Source of the DNA: Streptomyces alboniger
Lineage (GTDB): Bacteria; Actinomycetota; Actinomycetes; Streptomycetales; Streptomycetaceae
Direction: 5' to 3'
Assembly: GCF_008704395.1 (NCBI RefSeq)
Contig: NZ_CP023695.1
Span: forward strand, 372,001 to 436,000
DNA length: 64,000 nt
The notes beneath the pieces were generated by a model. The model saw only the letters and a program-made list of their open reading frames with translations. It was not told the DNA's origin and ran no database searches. This document shows positions 63,218-64,000 of the stretch, piece by piece. A program made the position numbers and the translations under genes. How positions within the stretch are numbered: position 1 is the first letter of the stretch; each line of letters opens with the position of its first letter.

Positions 63218-64000
63218 TGCGCATCCCCGATTTCTCCTCCGTCGACCTGGGTTCCGGCGCGGGTGCGGAGGGCTCGTACGAGCAGTGGCGCACCGCGGTG
63301 AAGGAGGCCACGGGCAAGTCCGAGAGCGACCTGCTGTGGGAGACGCCCGAGGGCATCGCGGTCAAGCCGCTGTACACGGGCGCCGACCTGGAGGGCCTGG
63401 ACTTCCTGGACACCTACCCCGGCGTCGCCCCGTACCTGCGCGGCCCCTACCCGACGATGTACGTGAACCAGCCCTGGACGATCCGGCAGTACGCGGGATT
63501 CTCCACCGCCGAGGAGTCCAACGCCTTCTACCGGCGCAATCTCGCGGCAGGCCAGAAGGGTCTCTCGGTCGCCTTCGACCTGCCCACGCACCGCGGGTAC
63601 GACAGCGATCACCCGCGCGTCACCGGTGACGTCGGCATGGCGGGCGTCGCCATCGACTCCATCTACGACATGCGTCAGCTCTTCGACGGCATCCCGCTGG
63701 ACAAGATGACGGTGTCGATGACGATGAACGGCGCCGTGCTTCCCGTACTGGCGCTGTACATCGTGGCGGCCGAGGAACAGGGCGTGCCGCCCGAGAAGCT
63801 GGCCGGGACCATTCAGAACGACATTCTCAAAGAGTTCATGGTCCGCAACACCTATATCTATCCGCCGAAGCCCTCGATGCGGATCATCTCCGACATCTTC
63901 GCGTACACGTCGCAGAAGATGCCGCGCTACAACTCCATCTCGATCTCCGGCTATCACATCCAGGAGGCGGGTGCGACGGCCGACTTGGAGCTGGCGTACA
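63217..64000 (+). CDS. mutB: Methylmalonyl-CoA mutase large subunit, 5' part (cut by window end)
   Basis: The first 261 codons of the catalytic subunit are present. ATG 63217 overlaps the mutA stop (TAATG). Conserved parts include [60 protein letters not shown] and [13 protein letters not shown] of the TIM barrel that binds the CoA ester, with the substrate-contacting Tyr and His. The cobalamin domain lies beyond the window. Confidence 0.96.
   Translation, partial: MRIPDFSSVDLGSGAGAEGSYEQWRTAVKEATGKSESDLLWETPEGIAVKPLYTGADLEGLDFLDTYPGVAPYLRGPYPTMYVNQPWTIRQYAGFSTAEESNAFYRRNLAAGQKGLSVAFDLPTHRGYDSDHPRVTGDVGMAGVAIDSIYDMRQLFDGIPLDKMTVSMTMNGAVLPVLALYIVAAEEQGVPPEKLAGTIQNDILKEFMVRNTYIYPPKPSMRIISDIFAYTSQKMPRYNSISISGYHIQEAGATADLELAY

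Overview
The window is high-GC actinobacterial DNA and almost certainly comes from a Streptomyces chromosome. The signs are extreme third-position GC, GTG and TTG starts with GGAGG-type ribosome binding sites, several probable leaderless genes, and many Streptomyces-type families: subtilisin inhibitor, tripeptidyl aminopeptidase, an XRE/DUF397/HATPase regulator set, a SAV_915-like protein and a LAL regulator. Both ends cut genes: pfkA lacks its 5' half and mutB its 3' part. I saw no rRNA, tRNA, integrase, transposase or CRISPR array.

Layout. 1-7598: pfkA end, a CtaG-like membrane protein, a tiny membrane protein, a secreted protease inhibitor, a PlsC acyltransferase coupled to a YbaK-type deacylase, a secreted tripeptidyl aminopeptidase and a membrane Ser/Thr kinase. 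7797-15393: accessory DNA on the minus strand, with a LAL-type LuxR regulator broken by a (GGGCC)3 repeat, a secreted beta-helix protein, a secreted subtilase, and about 1 kb with only gene remnants and a minisatellite. 15394-25070: the most unusual block. A pyranose-2-oxidase-type flavoenzyme, an IolE-like TIM-barrel protein and an FG-GAP/VCBS beta-propeller protein form an operon, and the propeller gene is coupled by an ATGA overlap to a membrane NACHT NTPase. A SIR2-domain protein and a small Cys-rich protein lie opposite. 25185-31087: an SRPBCC protein, two MFS exporters, a PIG-L deacetylase and a membrane-anchored hypothetical. 31166-35934: complete urease operon ureABCFGD on the minus strand. 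36134-40490: TetR regulator with two operator-like repeats and a divergent membrane protein, an orphan Phd-type antitoxin, a ClpP paralogue, and an NlpC/P60 hydrolase under a ydaO-type c-di-AMP riboswitch. 40547-44045: LysE exporter/LysR pair and an HATPase/XRE/DUF397 set. 44085-48625: biotin genes, bioF divergent from bioB-bioA-bioD. 48790-54276: methyltransferase, an RHH/Doc-like toxin-antitoxin pair with its operator, a MacB-type ABC exporter and a GNAT acetyltransferase. 54332-64000: two overlapping CNNM/CorC-type genes, an SGNH hydrolase, purB, a lysA-type decarboxylase with a SAV_915-like partner, and mutA-mutB.

How the genes work together. Clear metabolic modules are nickel urease, biotin synthesis (bioFBAD), methylmalonyl-CoA mutase and purine/lysine steps. 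The best candidate for an undescribed system is the sugar-oxidase operon at 16112-22800. Its first three genes are arranged as if to oxidise a sugar or glycoside and then dehydrate or rearrange the keto-sugar, and translation runs directly into a NACHT NTPase of the innate-immunity type. It has an operator-like palindrome upstream and a SIR2-domain protein next door.
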